DNA from: Homoserinimonas aerilata
Lineage (GTDB): Bacteria; Actinomycetota; Actinomycetes; Actinomycetales; Microbacteriaceae
Direction of reading: 5' to 3'
DNA length: 64,000 nucleotides
NCBI RefSeq assembly: GCF_006716125.1
Contig: NZ_VFOM01000001.1
Location: forward strand, 248,001-312,000
Shown here: positions 16,901 through 25,092 of the stretch, in pieces
Layout: each line of letters opens with the position of its first letter
Numbering within the stretch: the stretch's first letter is position 1
Notes under the pieces: generated by a model
Databases searched by the model: none
What the model saw: the letters and a program-made list of their open reading frames with translations, nothing else
What the model was told of the DNA's origin: nothing
Position numbers and translations under genes: made by a program

Positions 16901-17930
16901 CGACATTCGTCGCCAGCACGATGCGACGGCGGATGCCCGCAGTCGCCGAAGGCTGGAACACGCGATGCTGGTCTGCCGCGCTCAGTCGCCCGTAGAGGGG
17001 GAGCACCTCGACGCCGGGCAGATTCCGTGCACGGATGGCGTCCTCGGCATCGCGGATCTCGTTCTCACCGCTGAGAAACACGAGGATGTCGCCCGAGCCC
17101 TCTCTGCCGAGCTCGTCGATGGCCGAGTTGATGCCGTCGAACAGATCGATGGGCTCGGCCGCCGCAGTTCTGGTGTTCGACAGGAGATCTGAGCGCGCGC
17201 CCGGTGTGTTGCGGCCGCCGCGCGGTGTTTCGCGCGTTTTCTCCTGTTGAGCATTGAGGGGTTGAGCGTTGAGGGGTTGGGGGTCGGGGGCGTCGCCATC
17301 ATCGTCGGGGTCGTCTGTCATGGCATCCGGGGCCAACGGCCGGTACCTGATCTCGACGGGGTAGGTGCGCCCGCTGACCTCCACGATGGGTGCGGGCTCG
17401 CCGTCCGCGGAGGCGAAGTGCTTCGCGAAGCTCTCGGGGTCAATGGTCGCCGAGGTGATGATGAGCTTCAGCTCCGGGCGCTGCGGCAGCAGCTGCTTGA
17501 GGTAGCCGAGCAGGAAGTCGATGGTGAGGCTGCGCTCGTGGGCCTCGTCGATGATGATGGCGTCGTATTTGCGGAGCATCCGGTCGCGGTGGATCTCGTT
17601 GAGCAGGATGCCGTCGGTCATCAGCTTGATGCGGGTGCCCTTGGCGGTGCGATCGGTGAAGCGCACCTGGTAGCCGACGATGCCGCCGACCTCGTCGCCG
17701 AGTTCTTCAGCGATGCGTTCGGCGATCGTGCGTGCGGCGATGCGGCGCGGCTGCGTGTGCCCGATGCTCTCGTAGCCGAGCTCGAGCAGCATCTTGGGCA
17801 GCTGTGTCGTCTTGCCGGACCCCGTCGCGCCGGCCACGATGACGACCTGGTTGTCGCGGATGGCCGCCGAGATGTCGTCGCGCCGCTGGCTGACCGGTAG
17901 GTCGGCGGGGTAGTGGATGGCGGGAATCAT
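13938..17930 (-). CDS. hrpA: ATP-dependent RNA helicase HrpA (DEAH box)
   Basis: 1330 residues, the full length of HrpA. Helicase motifs are in order: I GATGSGKTTQ (near residue 34), Ia TQPRRIAARTIAERIAEELG, II IIIDEAHERSL, III ITSATID, V LATNVAETSLTVPGIKYVID, VI QRSGRSGR. The OB-fold region and a long C-terminal domain of the DUF3418 type follow (PAAFDWQVPGL-like, PWSRADFEALRDRASSGLVDALF). An insert near residues 205-250 holds the short repeat LNAQPLNAQ and is probably disordered. It is a cytosolic DExH helicase for RNA processing. ATG 17930 is preceded by GGAGGG 3 nt away and TAGGAT 9 nt away. Confidence 0.95.
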   Translation of the reverse strand: MIPAIHYPADLPVSQRRDDISAAIRDNQVVIVAGATGSGKTTQLPKMLLELGYESIGHTQPRRIAARTIAERIAEELGDEVGGIVGYQVRFTDRTAKGTRIKLMTDGILLNEIHRDRMLRKYDAIIIDEAHERSLTIDFLLGYLKQLLPQRPELKLIITSATIDPESFAKHFASADGEPAPIVEVSGRTYPVEIRYRPLAPDAMTDDPDDDGDAPDPQPLNAQPLNAQQEKTRETPRGGRNTPGARSDLLSNTRTAAAEPIDLFDGINSAIDELGREGSGDILVFLSGENEIRDAEDAIRARNLPGVEVLPLYGRLSAADQHRVFQPSATAGIRRRIVLATNVAETSLTVPGIKYVIDAGTARISRYSARAKIQRLPIEAISQASANQRSGRSGRTSDGIAIRLYSEQDFEKRPEFTDPEILRTNLAAVILQMISLGLGAIEDFPFLQPPDSRGIKDGLDLLAELGAVTKDTKITKVGRQLSQLPIDPRLARMVIESAKYGTTREVMAIVAGLSVQDPRERPLEKRPQADQSHARFTDRTSDFLTLLNLWNHLREKEKELSGNQFRRLCKAEYLNYLRIREWADVFRQLERMAKPLGLTVGEPGNDGVGIHRSILAGLLSQIGVRDDTKDAKKDRGRGDYVGARQVRFSVFPGSALAKKQPSEIMSAELVETSRLFARMNAAIDLSWAEPIAGDLVKRSYGEPHWEKKQGAAVAYERVTLYGVPIVARRRVQFSRIDPAHARELFIRHALVDGEWDIERLDRRMTAFDRANRTLRRQLSEVEERTRRRDILLDDEAVFEFYDRRIPETVCTVRDFESWWKTARQGDDGLLTMTREDLLDEQTSAPELVESDYPKWWHQGDQRLKLSYRFEPGSPEDGVTVHVPIALLARLSPAGFDWQVPGLREQLVAALIKALPKAIRRNVVPAADWARRLLEEIPDDHDPAEMPLTEYLARQIQRMTYTPTTPDDFELERVPEHLLVTFAVVSEHGRELARSKDLPGLQQKLKNRARESIAQVHARATPASAPTTPSLGAAPNRAASLEREGLTSWDFDALPRLLDTRLAGNVVRAYPALVDSGASVSIRLMSTPAEQLREHRRGVRRMLQLAIPAPTTYVQQHLTGPEKMSLAASPYRSTQALFDDAMAATLDAALGHDADALPWSRADFEALRDRASSGLVDALFTTVSLTARTLAAAREAEKAIKAATSMALLSPLADAREQVEALVHPGFVGIAGVDQLRRLPVYLDGVTHRLSRLAENLGRDRVWMTEVQKARDLYDAAGGVLPLTTAVVDDPAQARLVRARWMLEELRISLFAQHLGTAGPVSLQRIQKALA

Positions 17931-17984
17931 GAGCCCTCCATCCTATGGCGGGTGGACCCTTCGTGAGGGCTGTTGTCCTGCTAT

Positions 17985-18001
17985 CTCTATATAGCTAGAG
18001 T
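17985..18001 (+). promoter_or_regulatory. leaderless promoter overlapped by a dyad (likely PadR operator)
   Basis: CTCTAtatagcTAGAG (17985-18000) is an imperfect dyad that overlaps the -10 box TAGAGT (17996-18001), which stands 6 nt before the ATG at 18008. Binding by the product of the first gene would block its own promoter. Inferred from position. Confidence 0.5.
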
Positions 18002-18007
18002 TGGCGC

Positions 18008-18331
18008 ATGACCATCACGCCGTTGAAGAGGATCACGCCTGCGACTGTAGACGTGCTCGATGCGCTGCTCACCACATCCGATGCCCTGTGGGGGCTTGCG
18101 ATCGTGAAGGCGACCGGTCGGCCGGCGGGCAGCATCTATCCGATCCTGGAGCGGCTCGAGACGGCAGGCTGGGTGGTCTCGGAGTGGGAGGCGGACACCG
18201 AGCGAAGCGGGCCGCGCCGGCGCCTCTACCGTCTCGAAGCCGACGCCGCGCCGGCAGTCCGTTCGGCGATCGCCCACTTGAAGGCGAGGCCCGCCCGCCC
18301 GTCGATCACGCCCGGAACGGCCTTCGCATGA
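18008..18331 (+). CDS. PadR-family transcriptional regulator
   Basis: 107 residues of a winged-helix PadR type: TVDVLDALLTTSDALWGLAIVKATGRPAGSIYPILERLETAGWVVSEWE, then GPRRRLYRLEADAAPAV. It is shorter at the C-terminus than full PadR proteins and resembles the s2 type with one short dimerisation helix. The next gene overlaps by 4 nt (ATGA) and encodes a membrane protein. PadR plus membrane partner is a common actinobacterial pair, where the regulator represses both. Confidence 0.88.
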   Translation: MTITPLKRITPATVDVLDALLTTSDALWGLAIVKATGRPAGSIYPILERLETAGWVVSEWEADTERSGPRRRLYRLEADAAPAVRSAIAHLKARPARPSITPGTAFA

Positions 18332-19389
18332 GCGGGGTCGCGCGCGCGCTGATCATGGTGCTCGCCTCGACACTGCCGTGGGCGACCCGCGAACGCTACC
18401 GCGAGGAATGGCTGGCGGATGCCGAAGGGGCGGGAGAAGCGGGCGTCACGCAGGGATCGGTCTTGCTGGGTGCTGCGGCGATGGCCGTTCGGGTGAACCG
18501 TTTGGCTGCGCCGGACGATGACACCGCACTCATCGCCACTTTCAGAAGGGTGCGCTGGGGCACCGCGCTGCTGCTCGCATCCGGGGTAATCGGGTTCGGT
18601 TCCTGGGTCGGCGCAGGCAGTACGGTACCGGAGGTGACCGTCGCTATCGCCCTGATGTTCGTCGTTGCCGCGTTGGCACAGCTCGGCCTCGTTGCGCGAT
18701 TCCGTGGCGGATACACGTGGCTTGCCTTCGGGCTTGTGGTGATCGGACTCGGGTTGGGGGTACTGTCCTTGACGCAGATCCGCCTTCTGGCGGTGCTCGG
18801 CCTCTTTGCGACCCTGGCGGGGCTGATCCTGTTTCTCGTCTCGGGACCCGTTCGGATGGCTCCTTCTGGACGAGGCACGTCGTCTCCCGCGGCCCGCATC
18901 GTTGCCGGTGTCGCAGTATCTCTCGTCTTGGTGGGTGCCGTAGCGCTGGGAGCGCTCGACGGGTTCGTGTGGATGCCTGTGGCGCTGAGCGGGGGAATGC
19001 CGCTGGATGAGCTGCGGGCGATGATGGTCGCCGCGAATGAACTCAACAGCGCGGACGTGATGATCGTGATCTGGGTCGTCTTCTGGGCGATTGCATCACT
19101 CCTGCCCGCAGCGCTCGCCGTTGCGCGGAAGCGGGTTCGCGTGCGCACGATCGTGCTCCTTGGCCTCGGAATTCTGGCCACGCTCATTTTCTTCCAGTGG
19201 TGGGCGACCTTCTCGATGGGTATGGGCGTTGCCGACACAGTGCCCGGCGCATCGGGCGGCATGTCCCCGTTCGGGCACTGGTTTGCGCTCGTTGGTCAGG
19301 GGGCGCTGGTGGGAATCATCCTCGCGGTCGTAGGGGGCGACGTCCGCGACAGAGGTGACGTCGAGCATCTGGTGCCCGCGCGAGCCTGA
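18328..19389 (+). CDS. membrane protein paired with PadR regulator, unknown function
   Basis: 353 residues. The N-terminus (LPWATRERYREEWLADAEGAGEAG) is the soluble motif seen in actinobacterial PadR-partner proteins, followed by about eight hydrophobic helices grouped in pairs. No enzymatic motif is seen. It is translationally coupled to the regulator, so it is probably the regulated target, perhaps a stress or envelope protein. Confidence 0.75.
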   Translation: MSGVARALIMVLASTLPWATRERYREEWLADAEGAGEAGVTQGSVLLGAAAMAVRVNRLAAPDDDTALIATFRRVRWGTALLLASGVIGFGSWVGAGSTVPEVTVAIALMFVVAALAQLGLVARFRGGYTWLAFGLVVIGLGLGVLSLTQIRLLAVLGLFATLAGLILFLVSGPVRMAPSGRGTSSPAARIVAGVAVSLVLVGAVALGALDGFVWMPVALSGGMPLDELRAMMVAANELNSADVMIVIWVVFWAIASLLPAALAVARKRVRVRTIVLLGLGILATLIFFQWWATFSMGMGVADTVPGASGGMSPFGHWFALVGQGALVGIILAVVGGDVRDRGDVEHLVPARA

Positions 19390-19420
19390 TCTGTGGCCGC
19401 CAGCTGTCGCCTATCCGTCA

Positions 19421-19471
19421 GTTGCCTCTAAGTGCTCTTCGTGCGACCCGCGAACAGCAGTTAGCGGCAAC
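19421..19471. terminator. 16-bp imperfect hairpin between convergent genes
   Basis: GTTGCCTCTAAGTGCT (19421-19436) pairs with 19456-19471 with two mismatches around a 19-nt loop. It lies between the stop of the membrane-protein gene and the stop of the VOC gene. Confidence 0.45.
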
Positions 19472-19501
19472 TCAATGGCCGGCAGTGACCGGCACGGCCG
19501 T

Positions 19502-19951
19502 TTATGCCGGCGGCTGCTCGCCCTGCTCGGCCATGAACGCCTCCGGTCCGGCCTCGGCCGCCTTCGGGTCCATCCACAGGATGCTGAACTCGTTGCCGTC
19601 GGGGTCTTCGAAGTCGCGCGAATACATGAAGCCGTAGTCCTGGGCTTCCTTCGGTTCAGTGGCTCCGGCGGCGAGGGCCTTCTCGAGCAGCGCGTCGACG
19701 GCTTCGCGGCTGTCTGCGCTGAGCGCGGTCTGGCAGAGCACATGCGTGTGCGGGTCGGCGATCTCCTTCTGGGTGAAGGTTGCGAAGAATTCGCGGGTCA
19801 GCACCATGAGGTAGACGTGTTCGTCGATGATGACGCAGGCGGCGTTGTCGTCGGTGAAGAGGGGGTTGATCTTCCAGCCGAGGCCCTGGAAGAACTCCTT
19901 GGCGCGGGGAAGGTCGCTGGTCGTCAGGTTGACGAAGATTTCGGTCGGCAT
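19502..19951 (-). CDS. VOC-family (glyoxalase/extradiol dioxygenase fold) protein
   Basis: 149 residues, two betaalphabeta repeats of the vicinal-oxygen-chelate fold: EIFVNLTTSDLPRAKEFFQGLGW at the start and SRDFEDPDGNEFSILWMDP at the end. It is the glyoxalase-like class close to PhnB/YybH-type proteins of 130-150 residues. The usual metal residues are not all obvious, so the activity is uncertain. AAAGGAGA lies 4 nt before the ATG, a strong ribosome binding site that fixes the start. Confidence 0.85.
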   Translation of the reverse strand: MPTEIFVNLTTSDLPRAKEFFQGLGWKINPLFTDDNAACVIIDEHVYLMVLTREFFATFTQKEIADPHTHVLCQTALSADSREAVDALLEKALAAGATEPKEAQDYGFMYSRDFEDPDGNEFSILWMDPKAAEAGPEAFMAEQGEQPPA

Positions 19952-20068
19952 GGCGTCTCCTTTGATCTCATGCCATTGAGCGCTTCATGCCCTGAGAAAT
20001 CAAGCAAATTCTGAGTGATGCGGCATCCGTGGTGATGCTCGACAAGTGAGCCGGATGCCACAAAGTCA

Positions 20069-20098
20069 TTGACTCCACAAAGTGCTTTGTGTTACAAA
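20069..20098 (+). promoter_or_regulatory. promoter with operator between -35 and -10
   Basis: TTGACT (20069-20074) and TACAAA (20093-20098) are spaced 18 bp, and the ATG at 20105 follows the -10 by 6 nt. The dyad CACAAAG-tg-CTTTGTG (20076-20091) fills the spacer and half sites ACAAAGT flank it on both sides. The winged-helix protein encoded at 20767 is the natural candidate to bind here. Confidence 0.6.
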
Positions 20099-20104
20099 GT
20101 GCTC

Positions 20105-20764
20105 ATGACAAACACAGCACATGACGACGACACCCCGCTCGACCCGGCCGAGATGCTCGCCCTCGTGCAGCGCCAGCAGGGCGACATGCAGCGCAGGATG
20201 GCCCGCTACGTTCCCTGGATTCTGCTGTCGTGGGCGCTCGCCTGGGGCGTCGGCTTCGGGATGCTGTGGCTCGTCGACGGGGCGAGGCCGGGGTTCTCGG
20301 TTCCTCTCGCCGTGGCGGGGCCGGTCTTCGGTGTGCTCCTGGTCGGCGCGGGGGTCACCTCGGGCGTGCTGGGCGCGAGAAGCGGGCGCGGCATCCGCTC
20401 ATCGAAGGCGGCGGAGTTCACGGGCACAACGTACGGCGTCACATGGAGCGTCGGGTTGGTTGCACTGTTCGCGCTCGGCGCTTCGCTCACCCACAACGGG
20501 GCGTCGCCGGAGGTCATGAACATCTTCTACCCGGCCGTGTCGCTCGTCTTCGTCGGCGTCATGTACATCATCGCGGGGGCGATCTGGCATGCGATCCCGT
20601 CTATCTGGATGGGTGGCGCGATCGTCGCCATCGCCGTGATCGGGTCGTTCTTCGGGTACCCGACGCACTATCTCGTGTACGCGATCCTTGGCGGCGGGGT
20701 GTTCCTCGCCGGGGCGGTCGTGACGGCCGTGTATTCGCGCACGATCGTGCTGAAGGGGCTCTGA
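20105..20764 (+). CDS. membrane protein, partner of winged-helix regulator
   Basis: 219 residues. The soluble N-terminus (DPAEMLALVQRQQGDMQRRMARY) is followed by six hydrophobic helices from residue about 40. This arrangement is frequent in actinobacterial two-gene units of a membrane protein and a MarR/ArsR-like winged-helix protein. Function is unknown. The regulator gene follows 2 nt after the stop. Confidence 0.75.
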   Translation: MTNTAHDDDTPLDPAEMLALVQRQQGDMQRRMARYVPWILLSWALAWGVGFGMLWLVDGARPGFSVPLAVAGPVFGVLLVGAGVTSGVLGARSGRGIRSSKAAEFTGTTYGVTWSVGLVALFALGASLTHNGASPEVMNIFYPAVSLVFVGVMYIIAGAIWHAIPSIWMGGAIVAIAVIGSFFGYPTHYLVYAILGGGVFLAGAVVTAVYSRTIVLKGL

Positions 20765-20766
20765 CG

Positions 20767-21060
20767 ATGGACGAGCTCGATCCGGTCATCCACGCGCAGT
20801 CGCGTCTGCGTATCGTGGCTGTCCTTGCGGCACTCGATGCGGGGGAGAGCGTCACGTTCCCGCGGGCGCAGGAGCTGCTCGACATGACGGCAGGCAACCT
20901 GTCGACGCATCTGCGCAAGCTCGAGGACGCCGCCTACGTCGAAGTCACGAAAACCCACTCCGGGCGCACCCCCGTCACCTATCTGGCCCTCACGACCCGC
21001 GGTCGCCGCGCGTTCGAGGACTACACCGACAGCCTTCGCACGCTGTTGGGCGAACGGTGA
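20767..21060 (+). CDS. winged-helix transcriptional regulator
   Basis: 97 residues. MDELDPVIHAQSRLRIVAVLAAL, LLDMTAGNLSTHLRKLEDAAYVEVTKTHSGRTPVTYLALTTRGRRAFEDY is a complete single winged-helix domain (HTH_34/ArsR-like). It probably represses its own operon at the CACAAAG dyad upstream of 20105. The stop shares one base with the next start. Confidence 0.85.
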   Translation: MDELDPVIHAQSRLRIVAVLAALDAGESVTFPRAQELLDMTAGNLSTHLRKLEDAAYVEVTKTHSGRTPVTYLALTTRGRRAFEDYTDSLRTLLGER

Positions 21061-21842
21061 TGGCGAGCGAGCGTGACGACCTGGTCGCCCGACTGCGGGC
21101 GGCCGGCTGCGTCTTCGCCGAGGACGAGGCGCGGATGCTCCGCGAAGCCGCGCAGGGCGGGCGCGAGCTGGAGCAGATGGTCGCCGAACGCGTGGCAGGT
21201 CTCCCGCTGGAGCACATCCTCGGTTGGGCGGAATTCTGCGGACTGCGCGTCGCCGTCGGGCCGGGGGTGTTCGTGCCGCGCCGCCGCACCGAACTGCTCG
21301 CGAACGAAGCGGCCACTCATGCGGCGCCCGGATCGGTCGTCGTGGAGCTGTGCTGCGGGGTCGCCGCGATCAGCGCCGCGCTGCTCGCGCGCATTGAGGG
21401 GATCGAACTGTACGCGGCCGACATCGACCCCGAGGCGACCCGCTTCGCGAGGGCGAATGTGGGAGAGCGCGGGGTCGTGCTCGACGGTGACCTGTTTGCG
21501 CCGCTGCCTGAGAGCATCCGGGGTCGTGTCGATGTGCTGGTGGCCAACGCGCCCTATGTTCCGACGGAGGCGATCGCGTTCATGCCGCCCGAGGCGCGCC
21601 TGCATGAGGCGCGCGTCGCACTCGATGGGGGAGGGGATGGCCTCGAACTGCACCGGCGTATCGCCGCGGGCGCGCCCGAATGGCTGGCGCCGGGCGGCTG
21701 GCTGCTCATCGAGTCCAGCGAGCAGCAGGCGCCCCGAACGGCCGCGCTGTTCGAGCGCGCCGGGCTGCTCAGTCGGGTCGTGCGGGATGAGGAGCTCGAC
21801 GGCACCGTCGTCATCGGGCAGAGGGTCGGGCTCGACTCCTGA
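21060..21842 (+). CDS. PrmC/HemK-like methyltransferase
   Basis: 260 residues. The small N-terminal helical domain and linker GLPLEHILGWAEFCGLRVAVGPGVFVPRRRTE are typical of the HemK/PrmC family of N5-glutamine methyltransferases. SAM motif I is VVELCCGVAAISAALLA, and the catalytic NPPY motif is NAPY here (VLVANAPYVPTEA). The N and PY are retained but the first Pro is changed. It is probably a paralogue of PrmC with a different target rather than the release-factor enzyme, which usually sits with prfA. TGATG coupling ties it to the regulator gene. Confidence 0.8.
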   Translation: MASERDDLVARLRAAGCVFAEDEARMLREAAQGGRELEQMVAERVAGLPLEHILGWAEFCGLRVAVGPGVFVPRRRTELLANEAATHAAPGSVVVELCCGVAAISAALLARIEGIELYAADIDPEATRFARANVGERGVVLDGDLFAPLPESIRGRVDVLVANAPYVPTEAIAFMPPEARLHEARVALDGGGDGLELHRRIAAGAPEWLAPGGWLLIESSEQQAPRTAALFERAGLLSRVVRDEELDGTVVIGQRVGLDS

Positions 21843-21847
21843 GTCGT

Positions 21848-21908
21848 ATGTATACATGAGCGGCTAAATTCGCGCTTGCTCTGGCCGAACATCCGTTCTG
21901 TGTATACA
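21848..21908 (+). promoter_or_regulatory. two TGTATACA palindromes, likely GntR operators of the prp operon
   Basis: ATGTATACAT (21848-21857) and TGTATACA (21901-21908) are perfect palindromes with centres 52 bp apart, about five turns. Both lie in the short gap before the GntR gene. The GTATAC core matches the usual GntR/FadR-subfamily half-site style (TGTATAC). Confidence 0.65.
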
Positions 21909-21938
21909 GTGGACGGAGGCGGGGAGAGCGGAGACGGC

Positions 21939-22679
21939 ATGAGGGCGAGTGACAGGGCCTATGCCGCGCTGCGCGACGAGATCGTCGACTGGCGACTCGC
22001 GCCCGGAACGGTGCTCGGCGAAGTCGAACAGGCCGCGCGACTCGGAGTCAGTCGAACCCCGCTGCGGGAGGCCCTAGGGCGGCTCGCGGCGGAAGGACTC
22101 GTCGAAGCGCAGGGCGGGCGCGGCCTCGTCGTCGCCGAACTCTCGACCGACGACATCCGCGAACTCTTCGAGACCCGCCAGGCGCTCGAGGAACTCGCGG
22201 CGCGACTCGCTGCCCGCCGGCGCGACCGCTCAGTCTTCGAAGGACTGCAGGAGGAGTTCCGTGACGCAGCCGGCCTCACCGCCGACCCCGCGGCCTACTA
22301 CGCGCTCGTCGCGCGCTTCGACGACGCCATCGACGCGGCCGCCACCAACGGCTACCTCAGCGCCGCGCTCGGAGGCCTGCGCACGCACCTCGTGCGCATC
22401 CGCCGCATCGCCCGCGACAACCCGGAGAGACTCGCCGCAGCAGCAGCAGAGCACCAGCTGATCATCGACGCGATCGTCGACGGCGACTCCGACCTGGCCG
22501 CCCACGCAACCCATGTGCATCTGCATCGCAGCCTGCAGAACATCCTGGCCACCGTCTCGGATGCGACGCTGCGAACCCCGAGCAGTCGAACCCAGGCCAC
22601 CCGAACCCAGACCGCTCAAACCCAGAGCACTCCAGCCCAGACCACTCCACTCAAGAACCTCACGAAGGAGACCGCATGA
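21939..22679 (+). CDS. GntR-family regulator (FCD domain) of propionate catabolism
   Basis: 246 residues from ATG 21939. The winged helix is at residues 4-70 ([43 protein letters not shown]) and the all-helical FCD ligand-binding domain follows ([54 protein letters not shown]). The C-terminus is a Thr/Gln repeat ([19 protein letters not shown]). It overlaps prpD by 4 nt, so it should control prpDBC, probably in response to a propionate or methylcitrate metabolite. Confidence 0.9.
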   Translation: MRASDRAYAALRDEIVDWRLAPGTVLGEVEQAARLGVSRTPLREALGRLAAEGLVEAQGGRGLVVAELSTDDIRELFETRQALEELAARLAARRRDRSVFEGLQEEFRDAAGLTADPAAYYALVARFDDAIDAAATNGYLSAALGGLRTHLVRIRRIARDNPERLAAAAAEHQLIIDAIVDGDSDLAAHATHVHLHRSLQNILATVSDATLRTPSSRTQATRTQTAQTQSTPAQTTPLKNLTKETA

Positions 22680-24181
22680 AGTCCCACGATGTGCGCGTGC
22701 ACCCCAGCTCAGACAATCTGCCCCGCGAAGCGCAGCTCGCCTGGAAGATCGCCGAAGTCGCATCCGAACAGGTGCAGGTGACGGATGCTGTGGCCGACAT
22801 GGTCGTGAACCGCGTCATCGACAACGCGGCCGTCGCGGTCGCATCGCTCGAACGTGGCCCCGTCGTGGCGGCCCGGGCGCAGGCGCTGCAGCATCCGGTC
22901 TCCCGCGGCGGAGCCGGCTCGACCGTGTTCGGCGTGGGGGAGCCGACGAGCCCCGAGTGGGCGGCGTGGGCGAACGGGGTGGCCGTGCGTGAGCTCGACT
23001 ACCACGACACCTTTTTGGCGGCCGAGTATTCGCACCCGGGCGACAATGTTCCGCCCATCCTCGCCGTCGCGCAGCACGCCGGCCGCAGCGGGGCGGAACT
23101 CCTGAAGGGCATCGTCACCGGCTACGAGATCCAGATCGAGCTGGCGAAGGCGATCAGCCTGCACAAGCACAAGATCGACCACGTCGCCCACCTCGGCCCG
23201 AGCGCCGCCGCCGGCATCGGCACGCTGCTCGGCCTCGGCACGGAGACCATCTTCCAGGCCATCGGCCAGGCGCTGCACACGACCACCGCGACGAGGCAGT
23301 CGCGCAAGGGCGAGATCTCCACATGGAAGGCGCACGCACCCGCATTCGCCGGCAAGATGGCGGTCGAAGCCGTCGACCGGGCCATGCGCGGCCAGACCAG
23401 CCCCACCCCCATCTACGAGGGTGAGGACGGCGTCATCGCGTGGCTGCTCGACGGCCCCGACGCCCACTACGAGGTGTCGCTGCCGGAGCGCGGTGAGGCA
23501 CGCCGCGCCATCCTCGACAGCTACACGAAGGAGCATTCGGCCGAATACCAGGCACAGGCCTGGATCGACCTCGCCCGCAGGCTGGGCGGTGAGCATCCGC
23601 AGCTCAAAGACCCGCAGAACATCGTGAGGGCCGTGCTGCACACGAGCCACCACACGCACTACGTCATCGGTTCCGGCGCGAACGACCCGCAGAAGTACGA
23701 CCCGACGGCCAGCCGCGAGACGCTCGACCATTCGATCCCGTACATCTTCACGGTCGCCCTGCAGGACTGTTCGTGGCACCACGTCGACTCGTATGCGCCG
23801 GAGCGCGCAGGCCGGGCAGACACGGTCGCCCTGTGGAACAAGGTGACCACCGTCGAGGACGCCGAATGGACTCGCCGTTACCACTCCAACGACATCGCAG
23901 AGAAGGCGTTCGGCGGCAGGGTCGAGATCGACCTCGCCGACGGCACGCGCATCGTCGACGAGATCGCCGTCGCCGACGCGCACCCGCTGGGAGCGAGACC
24001 CTTCGCCCGGGCCGACTATGTCGCCAAATTCCGGATGCTGGCGGATGCGGTGCTCACGCCGGCAGAGATCGAGCGATTCCTCGACACGGCACAGCGCCTG
24101 CCCGAGCTCACCGCCGGCGAGCTCGCCGGCCTCAACGTCACCGCCGCCATCACCACCCACACCTCGAAGGGGATCTTCTGA
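22676..24181 (+). CDS. prpD: 2-methylcitrate dehydratase
   Basis: 501 residues of the MmgE/PrpD family. It dehydrates 2-methylcitrate to 2-methyl-cis-aconitate, step two of the methylcitrate cycle. Recognisable stretches are [40 protein letters not shown] and [19 protein letters not shown]. The length fits the family (about 480-510). It is translationally coupled to gntR upstream and to prpB downstream (1-nt overlap, TGATG). Confidence 0.94.
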   Translation: MKSHDVRVHPSSDNLPREAQLAWKIAEVASEQVQVTDAVADMVVNRVIDNAAVAVASLERGPVVAARAQALQHPVSRGGAGSTVFGVGEPTSPEWAAWANGVAVRELDYHDTFLAAEYSHPGDNVPPILAVAQHAGRSGAELLKGIVTGYEIQIELAKAISLHKHKIDHVAHLGPSAAAGIGTLLGLGTETIFQAIGQALHTTTATRQSRKGEISTWKAHAPAFAGKMAVEAVDRAMRGQTSPTPIYEGEDGVIAWLLDGPDAHYEVSLPERGEARRAILDSYTKEHSAEYQAQAWIDLARRLGGEHPQLKDPQNIVRAVLHTSHHTHYVIGSGANDPQKYDPTASRETLDHSIPYIFTVALQDCSWHHVDSYAPERAGRADTVALWNKVTTVEDAEWTRRYHSNDIAEKAFGGRVEIDLADGTRIVDEIAVADAHPLGARPFARADYVAKFRMLADAVLTPAEIERFLDTAQRLPELTAGELAGLNVTAAITTHTSKGIF

Positions 24182-25089
24182 TGCTGCACTCCACCGTCAC
24201 CGCCGCCACGAAGCGGCAGCTGCTGCGCGAGAGGCTCGCCACGGGCGAGCTGCTGCGCTTCCCGGGCTCCTTCACGCCGCTCAGCGCGCGCCTCATCGAG
24301 GAGAAGGGTTTCGAGGGCGTCTACATCTCGGGCGCCGTGCTCAGCGCGGAACTCGGCCTGCCCGACATCGGCCTCACCACCCTCACGGAGGTGGCGATGC
24401 GGTCGAACCAGATCGCGCGCATGACCGATCTGCCCACGCTCGTCGATGCCGACACCGGCTTCGGCGAGCCCATGAATGTGGCACGAACCGTGCAGGTGCT
24501 CGAGGACGCCGGTGTCGCCGGCCTGCACATCGAAGACCAGGTGAACCCGAAGCGCTGCGGCCACCTCGACGGCAAGCAGGTCGTCGACCAGGACACGGCA
24601 CTCAAGCGCATCCGGGCGGCCGCGAGCGCGAGGCGCGACCCGAACCTGCTGATCATGGCGCGCACGGACATCCGGGGCGTCGAAGGCCTGCCCGCAGCGG
24701 TCGACCGTGCCAAGGCGCTCGTCGATGCGGGCGCGGATGCGATCTTCCCCGAGGCGATGAAGGACCTCGCCGAGTTCGAGGCGGTGCGCAAGGCCGTCGA
24801 CGTGCCGATCCTCGCCAACATGACCGAGTTCGGCAAGAGCGAACTCTTCACCACGACAGATCTGGCGAGTGTCGGCGTGAACATCGTCATCTACCCGGTT
24901 ACCCTGCTGCGCAGTGCCATGGGGGCGGCAGAGCGGGTGCTCGACACGATCGTGGCCGAGCGCACCCAGCAGTCGGCCGTCGGTGAGATGCTCACCCGTG
25001 CACGACTGTACGAACTGCTCGATTACGAGGGGTACAACACATTCGACTCGAGTGTGTTCAACTTTGAGGTACCGGGACGAAAGGGCTAG
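24181..25089 (+). CDS. prpB: methylisocitrate lyase
   Basis: 302 residues of the isocitrate-lyase/PEP-mutase superfamily. It cleaves 2-methylisocitrate to pyruvate and succinate. Metal-binding DADTGFG (LVDADTGFGEPMNV) and the catalytic-loop KRCGHLDGK are present; the loop Cys is conserved and the usual second Lys of KKCGH is Arg. IARTD is IMARTDIRG here. Length fits the family. It follows prpD directly. Confidence 0.95.
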   Translation: MLHSTVTAATKRQLLRERLATGELLRFPGSFTPLSARLIEEKGFEGVYISGAVLSAELGLPDIGLTTLTEVAMRSNQIARMTDLPTLVDADTGFGEPMNVARTVQVLEDAGVAGLHIEDQVNPKRCGHLDGKQVVDQDTALKRIRAAASARRDPNLLIMARTDIRGVEGLPAAVDRAKALVDAGADAIFPEAMKDLAEFEAVRKAVDVPILANMTEFGKSELFTTTDLASVGVNIVIYPVTLLRSAMGAAERVLDTIVAERTQQSAVGEMLTRARLYELLDYEGYNTFDSSVFNFEVPGRKG

Positions 25090-25092
25090 ATC

